A DNA stretch of 64,000 nt, taken from Burkholderiales bacterium. GTDB lineage: Bacteria > Pseudomonadota > Gammaproteobacteria > Burkholderiales > SG8-39. Below, in pieces: positions 1 through 14,269 of the stretch (position 1 is the stretch's first letter; every line of letters starts with the position of its first letter). The stretch covers positions 528,589 through 592,588 of the forward strand of contig JAOSJV010000011.1 of the NCBI GenBank assembly GCA_027493935.1, read 5' to 3'. The position numbers and the translations under genes were made by a program. Below the pieces are notes generated by a model that was not told where the DNA came from, made no database searches, and saw nothing but the letters and a program-made list of their open reading frames with translations.

Positions 1-287
1 CGGTGGCCGCCGGCATGGTGATGGCCGCGGAGCTTTCGCGTCGGACCGGGGGCATCGACGCGGCCGCATGCGAGCGGCTGCGCACGCTCGTCGGGCGGGC
101 GGGCCTTCCGACCGCGCCGCCGCCCGGCATCGGCGCCGCGCGGTTCCTGGATCTGATGAGTGTGGACAAGAAGGTCCGGTCGGGGCGCCCGCGCCTGATC
201 CTGCTCGAGCGCTTGGGCGCCGCGTACATCGCCGAGGACACGCCGCCGGACGCGCTCCAGGCGACGCTTGCCGCCGTTTCCGGCTGA
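1..287 (+). CDS. aroB: 3-dehydroquinate synthase, C-terminal end (partial)
   Basis: This is the tail of AroB, which converts DAHP to 3-dehydroquinate in the shikimate pathway in the cytoplasm. The visible 94 residues open with VAAGMVMAAELSRR, the conserved helix after the metal-binding histidine region, and continue with the late motif DKKVRSGRPRLILL and a terminal Gly/Ala-rich helix, as in complete AroB proteins. The N-terminal NAD domain lies outside the window. The position just upstream of gltB matches the aroB-gltB neighbourhood common in betaproteobacteria. Only the start is missing; the stop TGA is intact. Confidence 0.85.
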   Translation, partial: VAAGMVMAAELSRRTGGIDAAACERLRTLVGRAGLPTAPPPGIGAARFLDLMSVDKKVRSGRPRLILLERLGAAYIAEDTPPDALQATLAAVSG

Positions 288-383
288 CGGCTTCGAAGCG
301 CAGCGCACAACCCGGGCCATCCGGGCGACGCCCACGAGATCGCGGGGTGCCCTGGAGCGGATCCCGGGGCGCCCGCTAATTGC

Positions 384-412
384 TTGAGGGCAAAGCGGTC
401 GGCCGGTATAGT
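384..412 (+). promoter_or_regulatory. sigma-70 type promoter for gltB
   Basis: A TTGAGG box (384-389) and a TATAGT box (407-412) are separated by exactly 17 bases. The -10 matches consensus at 5 of 6 positions and the -35 at 4 of 6. Transcription would start near 419, leaving a leader of about 60 bases before gltB. Confidence 0.6.
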
Positions 413-481
413 ACTCGGTTCCGCGGTGAAAAATGCATGGCTTTTGTGCGGTGCAAGAGCGCCGCCCGAGCGAGGTGCCGC

Positions 482-5141
<4,660 letters not shown>

Positions 5142-5234
5142 CAACGTGTCGAGAGCGAGCGGCTCCGCCCATGCGCCGGAGGGGATATACGAGGGGGTCT
5201 CCCTCTCGTTCGTGCGACCGCGGTTTGCCCTGCG

Positions 5235-5252
5235 CGCTCCCTTTCTGGAGCG
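5235..5252 (+). other. small hairpin in the gltB-gltD intergenic region
   Basis: CGCTCC and GGAGCG form a 6-bp stem with a 6-base loop in the 152-base gap between gltB and gltD. No T-run follows, so it is not a clear terminator. It could stabilise or process the transcript; nothing further can be said from sequence alone. Confidence 0.25.
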
Positions 5253-5293
5253 AAGCCGCGATCGCGGCCGTAGTTACTAGCTGAAGAAGGGCG

Positions 5294-6760
5294 ATGGGCA
5301 AGATCACCGGATTTCTAGAGTACGCGCGACTGGCCGAAGCCGCCGAAGACCGGCGCGAGCGCCTGAAGCACTACCGCGAGTTCGTCGAACGCCTGAGCGA
5401 CAAGGACGCCGGCATCCAGGGCGCGCGCTGCATGGACTGCGGCACGCCGTTCTGCATGACAGGCTGCCCGGTCAACAACATCATTCCCGACTGGAACGAC
5501 CTCGTCTACAAGCAGAACTGGCGCCAGGCGATCGACGTTCTGCATTCGACCAACAACTTCCCCGAGTTCACCGGGCGCGTCTGCCCGGCGCCGTGCGAGG
5601 CGGCGTGCACGCTGAACATCAACAACGACCCGGTCGGCATCAAGTCGATCGAGCATGCGATCATCGACAAGGCGTGGGAGGAAGGCTGGGTGGCGGCGCA
5701 GCCGCCGGCGCGCAAGACCGGCAGGCGCGTCGCGGTCGTGGGCTCGGGGCCGGCCGGGCTCGCCTGCGCGCAGCAGCTCGCGCGGGCGGGGCACGACGTG
5801 GTGGTCCTCGAGAAGAACGACCGCATCGGCGGTCTCCTGCGCTACGGCATCCCGGATTTCAAGATGGAGAAGCATCACATCGACCGCCGCGTGGCGCAGA
5901 TGGTGGCCGAAGGGGTCGAGTTCCGCACCGGCGTGCGGGTGGGCAGCGCTCGTCCCGGCAAGGGCGTCAACGACTACTCGCACCAGGTCGCTTCGCCCGC
6001 GGCGCTGCTCGCCGAGTACGACGCCGTAGTGCTTGCCGGTGGCGCCGAGCAGCCTCGCGACCTCGCGCTTCCCGGCCGTGCGCTCGAAGGCGTGCATTTC
6101 GCGATGGAGTTCCTGCCGCAGCAGAACAGGGTCGTCGCCGGCGATCGTGTCGAGGGGCAGATCACCGCCACCGGCAAGCGCGTCGTGGTGATCGGCGGCG
6201 GCGACACCGGCTCGGACTGCGTCGGAACGTCGAACCGCCAAGGCGCGAAATCGGTGACGCAGTTCGAATTGCTGCCGCAGCCGCCCGCGCACGAGAACAA
6301 GGAGATGACCTGGCCCTACTGGCCGGTGAAGCTGCGCACCTCGAGCTCGCACGAGGAAGGCTGCGCGCGGGACTGGGCCGTGGCGACCAAGGCGTTCATC
6401 GGCGAGAACGGCCGCCTTACCAGCCTGCGCGCCGTCCGCGTCGAATGGCAGGGGGGCAAGATGGTCGAGGTGCCAGGCAGCGCGTTCGAGCTTCCGGCCG
6501 ACCTGGTGCTCCTTGCGATGGGTTTCGTGTCGCCGGTGCAGTCGCTGCTCGAGGAGTTCGACGTCGAGCGCGACACGCGCGGCAACGCGAAAGCCGCGAC
6601 CGACGGTCCCGGCGGCTACGCGACCAGCGTGCCCAAGGTCTTCGCCGCCGGCGACGTGCGCCGCGGGCAGTCGCTCGTGGTCTGGGCGATCCGCGAGGGC
6701 CGCCAATGCGCACGTGCGGTAGACGAGTTCCTGGTCGGGTGTTCGGAGCTGCCGCGCTGA
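5294..6760 (+). CDS. gltD: glutamate synthase (NADPH) small subunit
   Basis: The small subunit passes electrons from NADPH through FAD and Fe-S clusters to GltB. The 488-residue length is typical. N-terminal cluster cysteines are C46, C49, C54, C58 and C97, C101, C105. The FAD motif [10 protein letters not shown] is at about 148-157, and a second dinucleotide motif [14 protein letters not shown] lies near residue 298. The end has the usual [19 protein letters not shown] 5294 follows AAGGGCG at a good distance. It lies 152 bases after gltB in the standard gltBD order and meets the DUF4124 genes tail to tail. Confidence 0.95.
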   Translation: MGKITGFLEYARLAEAAEDRRERLKHYREFVERLSDKDAGIQGARCMDCGTPFCMTGCPVNNIIPDWNDLVYKQNWRQAIDVLHSTNNFPEFTGRVCPAPCEAACTLNINNDPVGIKSIEHAIIDKAWEEGWVAAQPPARKTGRRVAVVGSGPAGLACAQQLARAGHDVVVLEKNDRIGGLLRYGIPDFKMEKHHIDRRVAQMVAEGVEFRTGVRVGSARPGKGVNDYSHQVASPAALLAEYDAVVLAGGAEQPRDLALPGRALEGVHFAMEFLPQQNRVVAGDRVEGQITATGKRVVVIGGGDTGSDCVGTSNRQGAKSVTQFELLPQPPAHENKEMTWPYWPVKLRTSSSHEEGCARDWAVATKAFIGENGRLTSLRAVRVEWQGGKMVEVPGSAFELPADLVLLAMGFVSPVQSLLEEFDVERDTRGNAKAATDGPGGYATSVPKVFAAGDVRRGQSLVVWAIREGRQCARAVDEFLVGCSELPR

Positions 6761-6785
6761 GCCGGCTACGCCGGGCCGACCCTCA

Positions 6786-7372
6786 TCATCGCGGCCGCGG
6801 CTGTTCCGGCAGTGCGGGCGGCTGCTGCGGCCGCGGCGGCGCCGGAACGTACTGGCCGCCTATGCCTGCCGGGCCGGGGCCCACGATGTAACCCGGCGGC
6901 GCGGTACTCGCCGGCGGCTTGGGCGGCCGCGCGATCGGCGGCCTGACGACGGGGGCGCCGGATACCCGTAGACCTCGACCGGGACCGCGGCCGGATCGTC
7001 GCAGTCGAGCCGCCGCTGCTTGAGGCACTCCTCGCGCCAGCGCTGGTATGCATCGTTCTTCGTCTGCGAGGCCGCTGCTTGGCTGCGCCGCTCGTCTTCC
7101 AGCTCGCGCTCGAGCCGCTGCACGCGGTTCTGGATCTGGCGCTCGTTGCCGGCGGCGTCGGGTGGCGCCTGGATGGCCGGCACGACGCTCACCTTCGACT
7201 TGCTCTGGTCGAGGACGGTGGCGTCGGTGCCCTTGGGCGGCGGGGTATTCGAGTAGTGCACCACGCCGTTGGCGTCACGCCACTTGTAGATCCTCGATTC
7301 CTGCGCCAGCGCCGGCGCCGCCAGCAAGAGCGATCCCGCCACCAGCGCGATTGCCGCTCGACGCGGACTCAT
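6786..7372 (-). CDS. DUF4124 secreted protein, apparent frameshift near its C-terminus
   Basis: A small periplasmic protein of unknown function. The signal peptide (cleavage after APALA) is followed by the DUF4124 core YKWRDANGVVHYSNTPPP, then a Gln/Glu/Arg-rich helix likely to form a coiled coil. The unbroken frame ends at 6860 in an Arg-rich tail. One extra C in the CCCCC run near 6952 would instead give a Pro-rich tail (VVRPPIARPPKPP...) ending at 6786, about 195 residues, which looks more natural. Its ATG overlaps the stop of the upstream paralogue by 4 bases (ATGA), so the pair is probably translationally coupled. Confidence 0.75.
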
Positions 7373-7899
7373 CGACCGCTGCTCACGTCGAAGACACCTC
7401 GCACACCGTGCGGTACCGCGGCCGGATGGTGCGGCTTGGAACCCGCCCCGACATGCTCGTGCCGCGCGTGAAAGATGCGCGAGCGCGGCCAATGCGCCCG
7501 CACCCGCGCCGGCCTCACCGGCACGGGATAGACGAACGTCACTCCGGGGTCGGCGAAGCTGACCGGCGCGGGGTTGGCGGCGTGGCCCGGCGTCTGCGTC
7601 GCGTGGCGGCGTAGTTGCGCGAGCTCGTCCTCGAGCTGCCCGATCCTGCGCTCGAGCGCCGCCACGCGGTCCGCACTGCGTGCCTCGGGTGCTCGCTCGG
7701 GCGGTGGGATCACGCTCACCGTCGGCTCGGTGTCGGCGATTCGCGTCGCCTTCACGTGCGCGGGCGGCGGGACGTTGGAATAGTTCACGACGCCGTTCGC
7801 GTCGACCCAGCGATACATTTCGGCGGCGACGCCTGCCCCCGGAAGCGCCAACGCGAGCGCGACCGGAAAGCAACCCACCCGTCGCTGCAAGGCGGTCAT
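7369..7899 (-). CDS. DUF4124 secreted protein
   Basis: A 176-residue paralogue of the downstream gene. It has a signal peptide (GAGVAAE) and the DUF4124 core YRWVDANGVVNYSNVPPP, then a short coiled-coil stretch (RVAALERRIGQLEDELAQL). DUF4124 proteins are common in beta- and gammaproteobacteria and their role is not established. It is transcribed away from glmU, so the roughly 190-base gap should hold promoters for both directions. The ATGA overlap with the next gene indicates one operon. I chose ATG at 7899 because it places the signal peptide directly at the N-terminus. Confidence 0.75.
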   Translation of the reverse strand: MTALQRRVGCFPVALALALPGAGVAAEMYRWVDANGVVNYSNVPPPAHVKATRIADTEPTVSVIPPPERAPEARSADRVAALERRIGQLEDELAQLRRHATQTPGHAANPAPVSFADPGVTFVYPVPVRPARVRAHWPRSRIFHARHEHVGAGSKPHHPAAVPHGVRGVFDVSSGR

Positions 7900-8088
7900 G
7901 CCCCATTCTACGCCGCCCACCCGTGGGCGGACGCGGTCCGCGACGCCTTGCCCCAGGCCGCGTGGCGAGCGCAATCCTCGGTCGGGGAGCCGCGTGCCGA
8001 GAAGGGTCGAACTGCCGAAAAGTTCGCGGGAGAGCATGAGGCCGCGTGTTAACATACGATTTTGCTTGGGTTTTCCGGTGGTTTCGGC

Positions 8089-9441
8089 GTGAACATCGTC
8101 ATTCTGGCGGCAGGCCAGGGCAAGCGCATGCACTCCAGCCTGCCGAAGGTGCTGCACCGGCTCGCCGGGCGCACCCTGCTCGCGCACGTGCTCGCAACGG
8201 CACGCACCATGGCGCCACACCGCATCGTCGTCGTCTACGGTCACGGCGGCGAGCAGGTGCCCGGCGCGACCGCCGGCGACGACATCCGCTGGGTACGCCA
8301 GTCGCCCCAGCTCGGCACCGGGCACGCGCTCGCTCAGGCGTTGCCGGAGCTCGATCGATCGCAACCGACGCTGGTGCTCTATGGGGACGTGCCGCTCACG
8401 CGGCGAGCGACGCTGGAGGGGCTGCGCGACGCCGCGGCCGAAGGCGTTTCGGTGCTCACAGTCGCGATCGACGACCCGACCGGCTACGGCCGCATCGTGC
8501 GCTCCGGCGAGCGGGTCGTGCGCATCGTCGAGCAAAACGACGCCTCAGTTGAGGAGCGCGCGATCCGCGAAGTGAACACCGGTCTCATGGTCCTGCCGAC
8601 CGCCCGGCTCGAGCGCTGGCTTGCGCGGCTCGGCAACGACAACGCGCAGCGCGAGTACTACCTGACCGATGTGATCGCCGCCGCGGTCGCCGACGGCGTG
8701 CCGGTGCGCGCGGCGCAGCCCGCCGCGGCATGGGAGACCCTCGGGGTGAACAGCAAGGTGCAGCTTGCGGCGCTCGAGCGCATCTACCAGCGCAACGTCG
8801 CCGAGGATCTGCTCGCGGCCGGCGTGACGCTCGCCGATCCGCTGCGGATCGACGTGCGCGGCATGCTCGCCTGCGGATGCGACGTCGCGATTGACGTCAA
8901 CTGCGTGTTCGAGGGCAGCGTGACGCTGGGTGACGGGGTGAGCATCGGCGCAAACTGCGTGCTGCGCGATGTGCGCGTCGCGGCGGGCACCCGCGTGGAA
9001 CCCTTCTGCCACATCGACGACGCCGAGATCGGCGCCAACTGCCGCATCGGACCCTACGCGCGCATCCGGCCGGATACGCGGCTCGCCGAGGCCGTCCACA
9101 TCGGCAACTTCGTCGAGGTGAAGGCAAGCGAGATCGGCGCTGGCTCCAAGGCGAATCACCTCGCTTACGTCGGCGACAGCTCGATCGGCCGCAACGTCAA
9201 CGTGGGTGCGGGGACCATTACGTGCAACTACGACGGCGCGAGCAAGCACCGGACGGTGATCGAGGACGACGTGTTCATCGGCTCTGACACGCAGCTCGTC
9301 GCGCCCGTACACATTGGACGCGGAGCCACGCTCGGAGCGGGCACGACGCTCGTGAAGGATGCGCCCGCAGATCAGCTCACGTTGTCACGGGCACGGCAGG
9401 TTAGCGTGCCGGGATGGCGACGCCCTCGAAAGAAGCCCTGA
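8089..9441 (+). CDS. glmU: bifunctional UDP-GlcNAc pyrophosphorylase / GlcN-1-P acetyltransferase
   Basis: GlmU acetylates glucosamine-1-phosphate and couples it to UTP, giving UDP-GlcNAc for peptidoglycan, LPS and the EPS cluster downstream. The N-terminal domain begins [18 protein letters not shown], the nucleotidyltransferase signature. The C-terminal half is a left-handed beta-helix of hexapeptide repeats with the acetyltransferase region [20 protein letters not shown]. The length of 450 residues is normal. I chose GTG 8089 because homologues start M-N-I-V-I-L; a TTG at 8062 would add nine residues not seen in the family. It is followed by glmS, the preceding step of the pathway. Confidence 0.92.
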   Translation: MNIVILAAGQGKRMHSSLPKVLHRLAGRTLLAHVLATARTMAPHRIVVVYGHGGEQVPGATAGDDIRWVRQSPQLGTGHALAQALPELDRSQPTLVLYGDVPLTRRATLEGLRDAAAEGVSVLTVAIDDPTGYGRIVRSGERVVRIVEQNDASVEERAIREVNTGLMVLPTARLERWLARLGNDNAQREYYLTDVIAAAVADGVPVRAAQPAAAWETLGVNSKVQLAALERIYQRNVAEDLLAAGVTLADPLRIDVRGMLACGCDVAIDVNCVFEGSVTLGDGVSIGANCVLRDVRVAAGTRVEPFCHIDDAEIGANCRIGPYARIRPDTRLAEAVHIGNFVEVKASEIGAGSKANHLAYVGDSSIGRNVNVGAGTITCNYDGASKHRTVIEDDVFIGSDTQLVAPVHIGRGATLGAGTTLVKDAPADQLTLSRARQVSVPGWRRPRKKP

Positions 9442-9616
9442 TCTCCGGCACCCCGAGCGCGCCGCGCGCGAGGCGCCATTTGCGCTGAGCGGACCGTCTC
9501 TTGCTCGCGCCAAGACTGCAAAACACTGTCACAGATCGGGCAAATATCGCGGTCATGCGTAGCAGCATTCGCGGACAATGGCGGTCATTTCAAGCGTGCC
9601 CGATTAAGGTGGAGAC

Positions 9617-11437
9617 ATGTGCGGCATCGTCGGCGCCGTCGCGCGGCGTAACATAGTTCCGGTATTGTTGGAGGGCCTCAAGCGGCTTGAGTATCGAGGC
9701 TACGATTCGGCTGGAATCGCTGTCCTGAATGGTGGCCTGCAGCGCTGGCGGACTTCCGGCCGCGTCGCCGAGCTCGCTGGCCTCGCCGAGCGCGAGCTCG
9801 CTTCCGGCGCGACTGGAATCGCACATACCCGGTGGGCCACGCACGGCGTTCCTTCGGAGCGCAACGCCCACCCTCACGTGTCCAGCGGTCTCGCCGTGGT
9901 GCACAATGGCATCATCGAGAATCACGCAGGCATGCGCAGGCGGCTCGAGGACGTGGGCTATCGGTTCGACTCCGATACGGACACGGAAGTCATTGCGCAC
10001 CTCATTCACCGGCACCTGAGCTCGTCGCGCGACTTGTTGGCCGCAGTCGCGGCGGCGATCGCCGAGCTGGATGGCGCCTATGCGATCGCGGTCATCGCGC
10101 AGAGCGAACCGGACCACATAATCGTTGCCCGCAAGGGCGCCCCGCTCGTGCTTGGCGTTGGTGAAGGCGAGAGATTCGCGGCGTCGGACGTGTCTGCGCT
10201 CCTGCAAGTCACCCAACGGGTCGTCTACCTCGAGGAAGGCGATGTCGCCGAGCTGCGTGTCGACGGGCACCGCATCGTCGACGACGCCGGAAAACCGGTC
10301 GAGCGGCCCGTGCACGAGAGCAACTTGACGTCCGCCTCTGTCGAGCTTGGCCCCTACCGCCACTTCATGCAGAAGGAGATATTCGAGCAACCCGGCGCAG
10401 TGGCGAATACGCTCGAGCTGGTGGCAAACGTGAAATCCGTAGCCCCGCAGCTCTTCGGTGCCGAGGCGGAAAGTCTTCTTCGCGACGTCGATGCAGTGCT
10501 TGTGCTCGCGTGCGGAACGAGCTTTCACGCCGGGGCAGTCGCTCGTTACTGGATCGAGTCGATCGCGGCCATACCCTGTGCAGTCGAGATCGCAAGCGAG
10601 TACCGCTACCGCCGCACCGTGCCGAATCCGCGTCAGCTCATCGTGACCATTTCGCAATCCGGAGAGACCGCAGACACGATTGCCGCGCTCAGGCACGCAG
10701 TATCGCTCGGTCAGGAGCGCACGCTCACGATCTGCAATGTGCCAGAGAGCGCGCTGGTTAGGCAGTCCAAGTTGCGGTTTCTCACCCGTGCTGGTCCGGA
10801 GATTGGCGTCGCGTCGACCAAGGCGTTCACGACGCAGCTCGCGGCGCTATTCCTGCTCACGCTGGTGCTCGCCCGGCTCCGTGGGAGGCTCGGCGACTCC
10901 GAGCAGGGCCAGCACCTCACGGCGTTGCGGCATCTCCCATCTGCGCTGCAGGCTGTGTTGGGATGCGAATCCGAGGTTATCGGGTGGGCCCGGCGCTTTG
11001 CTTCGAAGCATCACGCGCTGTTCTTGGGTCGCGGAATCCATTATCCGATCGCATCAGAAGGCGCGCTTAAGCTGAAGGAGATTTCCTATATTCACGCCGA
11101 GGCTTATGCAGCCGGGGAGCTCAAGCACGGACCGCTCGCCCTTGTGGACAGCGATATGCCCGTTGTTGCTGTAGCGCCAAGCGATGCTCTGCTGGAGAAG
11201 CTCAAGTCGAATCTGCAGGAGGTTCGCGCCCGAGGCGGCGAGCTCTTCGTCTTCGCAGATCGCGATGCGCAAATCGAGGACGGAGCCAATGTCATTCGTC
11301 TCACGGATTACGCCGGAGCCCTGTCGCCAATCCTGCACGTTGTGCCATTGCAGCTGCTCGCCTATCACACCGCCATCGAGCGCGGAACCGACGTGGACAA
11401 GCCGCGGAACCTCGCCAAGTCGGTGACCGTGGAGTAG
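9617..11437 (+). CDS. glmS: glutamine--fructose-6-phosphate aminotransferase (isomerizing)
   Basis: GlmS makes glucosamine-6-phosphate from fructose-6-phosphate and glutamine, the entry to amino-sugar synthesis. The catalytic Cys2 is in MCGIVGA, the glutaminase domain covers about residues 1-240, and two SIS sugar-isomerase domains follow, with CGTSFHAG and the C-terminal signature [12 protein letters not shown]. The 606-residue length is standard. AAGGTGGAG lies just before ATG 9617. No glmS ribozyme-like structure was recognised in the 175-base leader. The gene is complete and in frame. Confidence 0.95.
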   Translation: MCGIVGAVARRNIVPVLLEGLKRLEYRGYDSAGIAVLNGGLQRWRTSGRVAELAGLAERELASGATGIAHTRWATHGVPSERNAHPHVSSGLAVVHNGIIENHAGMRRRLEDVGYRFDSDTDTEVIAHLIHRHLSSSRDLLAAVAAAIAELDGAYAIAVIAQSEPDHIIVARKGAPLVLGVGEGERFAASDVSALLQVTQRVVYLEEGDVAELRVDGHRIVDDAGKPVERPVHESNLTSASVELGPYRHFMQKEIFEQPGAVANTLELVANVKSVAPQLFGAEAESLLRDVDAVLVLACGTSFHAGAVARYWIESIAAIPCAVEIASEYRYRRTVPNPRQLIVTISQSGETADTIAALRHAVSLGQERTLTICNVPESALVRQSKLRFLTRAGPEIGVASTKAFTTQLAALFLLTLVLARLRGRLGDSEQGQHLTALRHLPSALQAVLGCESEVIGWARRFASKHHALFLGRGIHYPIASEGALKLKEISYIHAEAYAAGELKHGPLALVDSDMPVVAVAPSDALLEKLKSNLQEVRARGGELFVFADRDAQIEDGANVIRLTDYAGALSPILHVVPLQLLAYHTAIERGTDVDKPRNLAKSVTVE

Positions 11438-11700
11438 CGGGAGCCGCACACCGGGGCCGATAAGGCGCCCGGCCACGCTCCGCTCTAGTCCAACCGGGTT
11501 CAGGAACTTCCAGCGGCAGGCAGTGCGCACGCAATTACCCAAGCCTGAGTTCGAGCCGCTGCGGCGGCGCTCGCGAGAAAAAATCCGCCCCCGATGCATG
11601 CGCTGACGGCCGACAGCGTCGCAAGTCCGCGGCGAGGCGCCGCGAAGGCGCAAAGTGCGCCGCACGCTGAGCGTATCGAGTCCGCGACCGCGCGAGTGCC

Positions 11701-12729
11701 ATGGCTAGGTCCTTCAAGCGACGGTTCCTGATCCTCTGCCGCACCCTGGGGCTATTCCGACTGACTCGCCGGCTTGTCGCGCGCCGATTGCTGATTCTCT
11801 GCTACCACGGATTCTGCGCCGGTGACGAAGCGAGATTCCGGCCGAAGCTGTTCATGGCGGCAGAGACGTTCGCGGGCCGCATGGACGTACTCAAGACAAG
11901 CGGCTCGCCGATACTTGAGCTCGAGGAGGCGCTCCGACGCCTTTCCGCGGGTACGCTTCCGCCGAATGCCGTAGTCGTCACGATCGACGACGGTTTCCAT
12001 GGCGTATACGATCGCGCACTGCCTGTCCTCGAGCAGAGAGGGATTCCCGCCACTGTCTACGTGACCTCGTACCATGTCCTGAAGCAGACGCCGGTCTTCC
12101 GCCTCGTCGTCCAGTACATGTTCTGGAGGACGAGGACGGCCACGCTGGACTGCACCGATTGGCGATGGCTCGACGACAGCGGGAAGATCGCGCTCGAGCC
12201 CGCCAAGCGAAACGCGGTCGCGATGCGGGTAGTCGCACATGGCGAGGCGCTGGCGACCGAGGCCGAGCGCGAAGCGCTGCTCTGCCGACTCGGCGAGAAA
12301 CTCGCAGTCGATTACGAGGAGCTCAAGCATCGACGCGTATTCACTCTAATGAGCCAGGACGAGCTTGCCCGCGCCGTCACGCGTGGCCTGGATATCCAAC
12401 TACATACGCACCGCCATCGATTTCCTCCGGATGACCCCGTCGCGTGCGCGCGAGAGATCCTGGATAACCGCAGTGCACTCGAACCGAGTCTCGCCTATTC
12501 ACCGACTCACTTCTGCTATCCGAGCGGCGTATGGCGTGAGCAGCATTGGACGACGCTCGAGGCGACCGGCGTGCGCAGCGCGGTGACGTGCGATCCCGGC
12601 TTCAACGACGCGAGCACACCGCGGTTCGCGTTGAAGCGATTCTTGGACGGGGAGGACGTGAGCGCCATCGAGTTCGAAGCCGAGGTCTCCGGATTCACGC
12701 AGCTGCTGCGCGCCCTACTTCGCCGCTAA
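11701..12729 (+). CDS. polysaccharide deacetylase (NodB/CE4 family)
   Basis: A 342-residue member of the carbohydrate esterase 4 family, which removes acetyl groups from GlcNAc-type sugars using a metal ion. Visible motifs are LCYHGF, the metal Asp pair in VVTIDDGFHGVYD, HTHRHRFP (metal histidines) and YPSGVW. A short hydrophobic segment near the N-terminus could be a membrane anchor, but no clear signal peptide is seen. It stands alone between glmS and a gene-poor stretch, ahead of the EPS operon, so a role in EPS modification is inferred from position only. It is one of four CE4-type proteins in the window. Confidence 0.8.
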   Translation: MARSFKRRFLILCRTLGLFRLTRRLVARRLLILCYHGFCAGDEARFRPKLFMAAETFAGRMDVLKTSGSPILELEEALRRLSAGTLPPNAVVVTIDDGFHGVYDRALPVLEQRGIPATVYVTSYHVLKQTPVFRLVVQYMFWRTRTATLDCTDWRWLDDSGKIALEPAKRNAVAMRVVAHGEALATEAEREALLCRLGEKLAVDYEELKHRRVFTLMSQDELARAVTRGLDIQLHTHRHRFPPDDPVACAREILDNRSALEPSLAYSPTHFCYPSGVWREQHWTTLEATGVRSAVTCDPGFNDASTPRFALKRFLDGEDVSAIEFEAEVSGFTQLLRALLRR

Positions 12730-13115
12730 AAACCGCCCCGAGATTTGCACATGCGCGCGCAGAAGCGGACGAGCGCGACGCACGACCCGTGTAGACCCCC
12801 TCCTGGCGAGCGTATTGGCATTTCGAGATAGGTTCTAACCCGGGATCCTCGCAGGGAATCGAGATGATCGCGCGGCGCCCGTAACGGTCGGCGCGCGCCA
12901 GCGCTCGACCAGCGCGGCGCATGAAGCGCCCTCGACCCAAGAGATCATCAGGCTCCCCGTTCGAGCACCACTTGCCGCGATCATCAGGGGAGGCCCTGTG
13001 AGACACCCGGGCGAGGCATGGAAACGGGCGTGCTCCCTCCCGAAGTCCAGGGCTACCCCGCGCCGTTAGTTCACGAGGCTACCTCGCTAGGGCGACTCGC
13101 GGGTTCCAGCGCGAA

Positions 13116-13136
13116 GGACGGTTGCGCCAGCCGTCC
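13116..13136 (+). other. strong hairpin in gene-free region
   Basis: GGACGGTTG pairs with CAGCCGTCC (nine pairs, one of them G-T) around a CGC loop. No T-run follows, so it is not a classical terminator. It might end or stabilise a transcript or be part of a small RNA. Confidence 0.3.
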
Positions 13137-13213
13137 AGTTCTGCGGGAATGACCGAATTCGTGCATCCAGACTTACAACAAGTGTCAACTTCCCTCGATC
13201 ACGTCACCTTTTG

Positions 13214-13229
13214 TGGCACCGTCGCAGCG
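13214..13229 (+). promoter_or_regulatory. possible sigma-54 (-24/-12) promoter, weak
   Basis: TGGCACCGTCGCAGCG has a perfect TGGCAC -24 element and a GC at the right distance (10 bases between GG and GC), but lacks the usual TT before the -12 GC. It points towards the GNAT gene about 360 bases downstream. Confidence 0.3.
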
Positions 13230-13590
13230 GGACGTGGCGCACGGGAGCTAGACTTAGCATTGCGTAACCTAATCGAGCCCGGAGCACGCCGGCACCCGCG
13301 GAGTTCACATCGATAGGCGCTGCAGGCGCAATGTCGTCGCCGCGAACCCGAGGCGCGCACGTCTAGGCGAGTGCGTCGGCGGAGCGATAACCGACCTCAG
13401 CGCAAATAGGGAGAGTTCTCTACGCATATGCAGATTCGACTGGATCCCTACTACGCCAACGCCATAACGGAACTTCGCAGGTCGACGTCCGTCGTGCGTA
13501 CGATGAGGAGCGTGCTGACGAAGGCGCCGATCTCCCCGCCCGCGCAAGTCGTTCAGTATCTACAAGTTCGACACGCTGGTTCCGATCCCC

Positions 13591-14121
13591 ATGGAGCAGA
13601 CTCTTGCGCAGTCAGACATCACAATCAGGCCGGGGTCGCAGGCCGACCTGACCCGCATGGAGGGTATGGAAACATGGCGCGACATCGACGTCTACCGGGA
13701 CTGGCTTGCGAGAGGGCGTCACCTTCTCATCGCCGAGGAGCGGGGCGAGATCGTTTCCTATAGTTGGCAAGACTTCGGTGAGCAGTTCGTCATAGAGCAA
13801 GTTCCAGAGCTTCGATATCGACTGAGCGAGGATGCGTGCTACGGCGACGAGTCCTACACTCCGGTGGCGCACCGTGGCCGTGGACTCAGGCGTCTGTTGT
13901 TCGTGGCAGAGCGCCAGCTTGCCAGAGCTAGAGGGCGAAGATTCGTCGTAGCCTATTTCATGTCCAAGCGCGCGGCCGAAGACGCGCTGCGCAATTTTGA
14001 GCGACTTGGGGTGCCGCGGGGAGTCGCACTTCACGAAGTAGTTCTGTGGAACTTCGGCGGATTGCGAATCGCGAGCGCGAGAGCGCTGGCGGAAGATCGC
14101 ACCATAAGATGCCTGGACTAG
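13591..14121 (+). CDS. GNAT-family N-acetyltransferase
   Basis: A 176-residue protein with the GNAT outline: an N-terminal strand-loop DITIRPGSQADL, a central strand, and the acetyl-CoA pyrophosphate-binding loop in VAHRGRGLRRLLF (R-x-x-G-x-G/A type), then a helix and a late strand LHEVVLW. The substrate is unknown. ATG 13591 has no good ribosome-binding site, and the same frame reads SFSIYKFDTLVPIP just before it without an ATG, GTG or TTG, so the true N-terminus may be longer and interrupted. Position near the EPS operon suggests sugar acylation, but this is inference. Confidence 0.65.
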   Translation: MEQTLAQSDITIRPGSQADLTRMEGMETWRDIDVYRDWLARGRHLLIAEERGEIVSYSWQDFGEQFVIEQVPELRYRLSEDACYGDESYTPVAHRGRGLRRLLFVAERQLARARGRRFVVAYFMSKRAAEDALRNFERLGVPRGVALHEVVLWNFGGLRIASARALAEDRTIRCLD

Positions 14122-14269
14122 GAAGGCCGTGCAGGATGCTGCGCAGGCAACTTCGCGCTTTTCGGGCAAGTAGGAACGCTTCCCAAGTCGTGGCCTGCTC
14201 GAATGGAGTTTCCCATCGGTTTAGCGGACTCGGGAGCATTCGGAGCACGATCCGAGTGCGGGGCGTTGA

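Larger units (their letters stand above)
12730..13590 (+). other. gene-free stretch upstream of the GNAT gene
   Basis: No convincing coding region is seen on either strand: the open frames are short and lack family resemblance or ribosome-binding sites. It contains a 9-bp hairpin (13116-13136) and a possible sigma-54 promoter (13214-13229). The frame of the next gene is open back to 13519 and reads plausibly, so a broken N-terminal extension of that gene may lie at the right edge. Confidence 0.5.

Noticed and set aside
12695-13006. 103-codon minus-strand frame after the first deacetylase
   Set aside because: No family resemblance or start signal; it overlaps the end of a well-supported gene.
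13235-13249. Second sigma-54-like match TGGCGCACGGGAGCT
   Set aside because: Only 9 bases separate GG and GC, so the spacing is wrong for a -24/-12 promoter.
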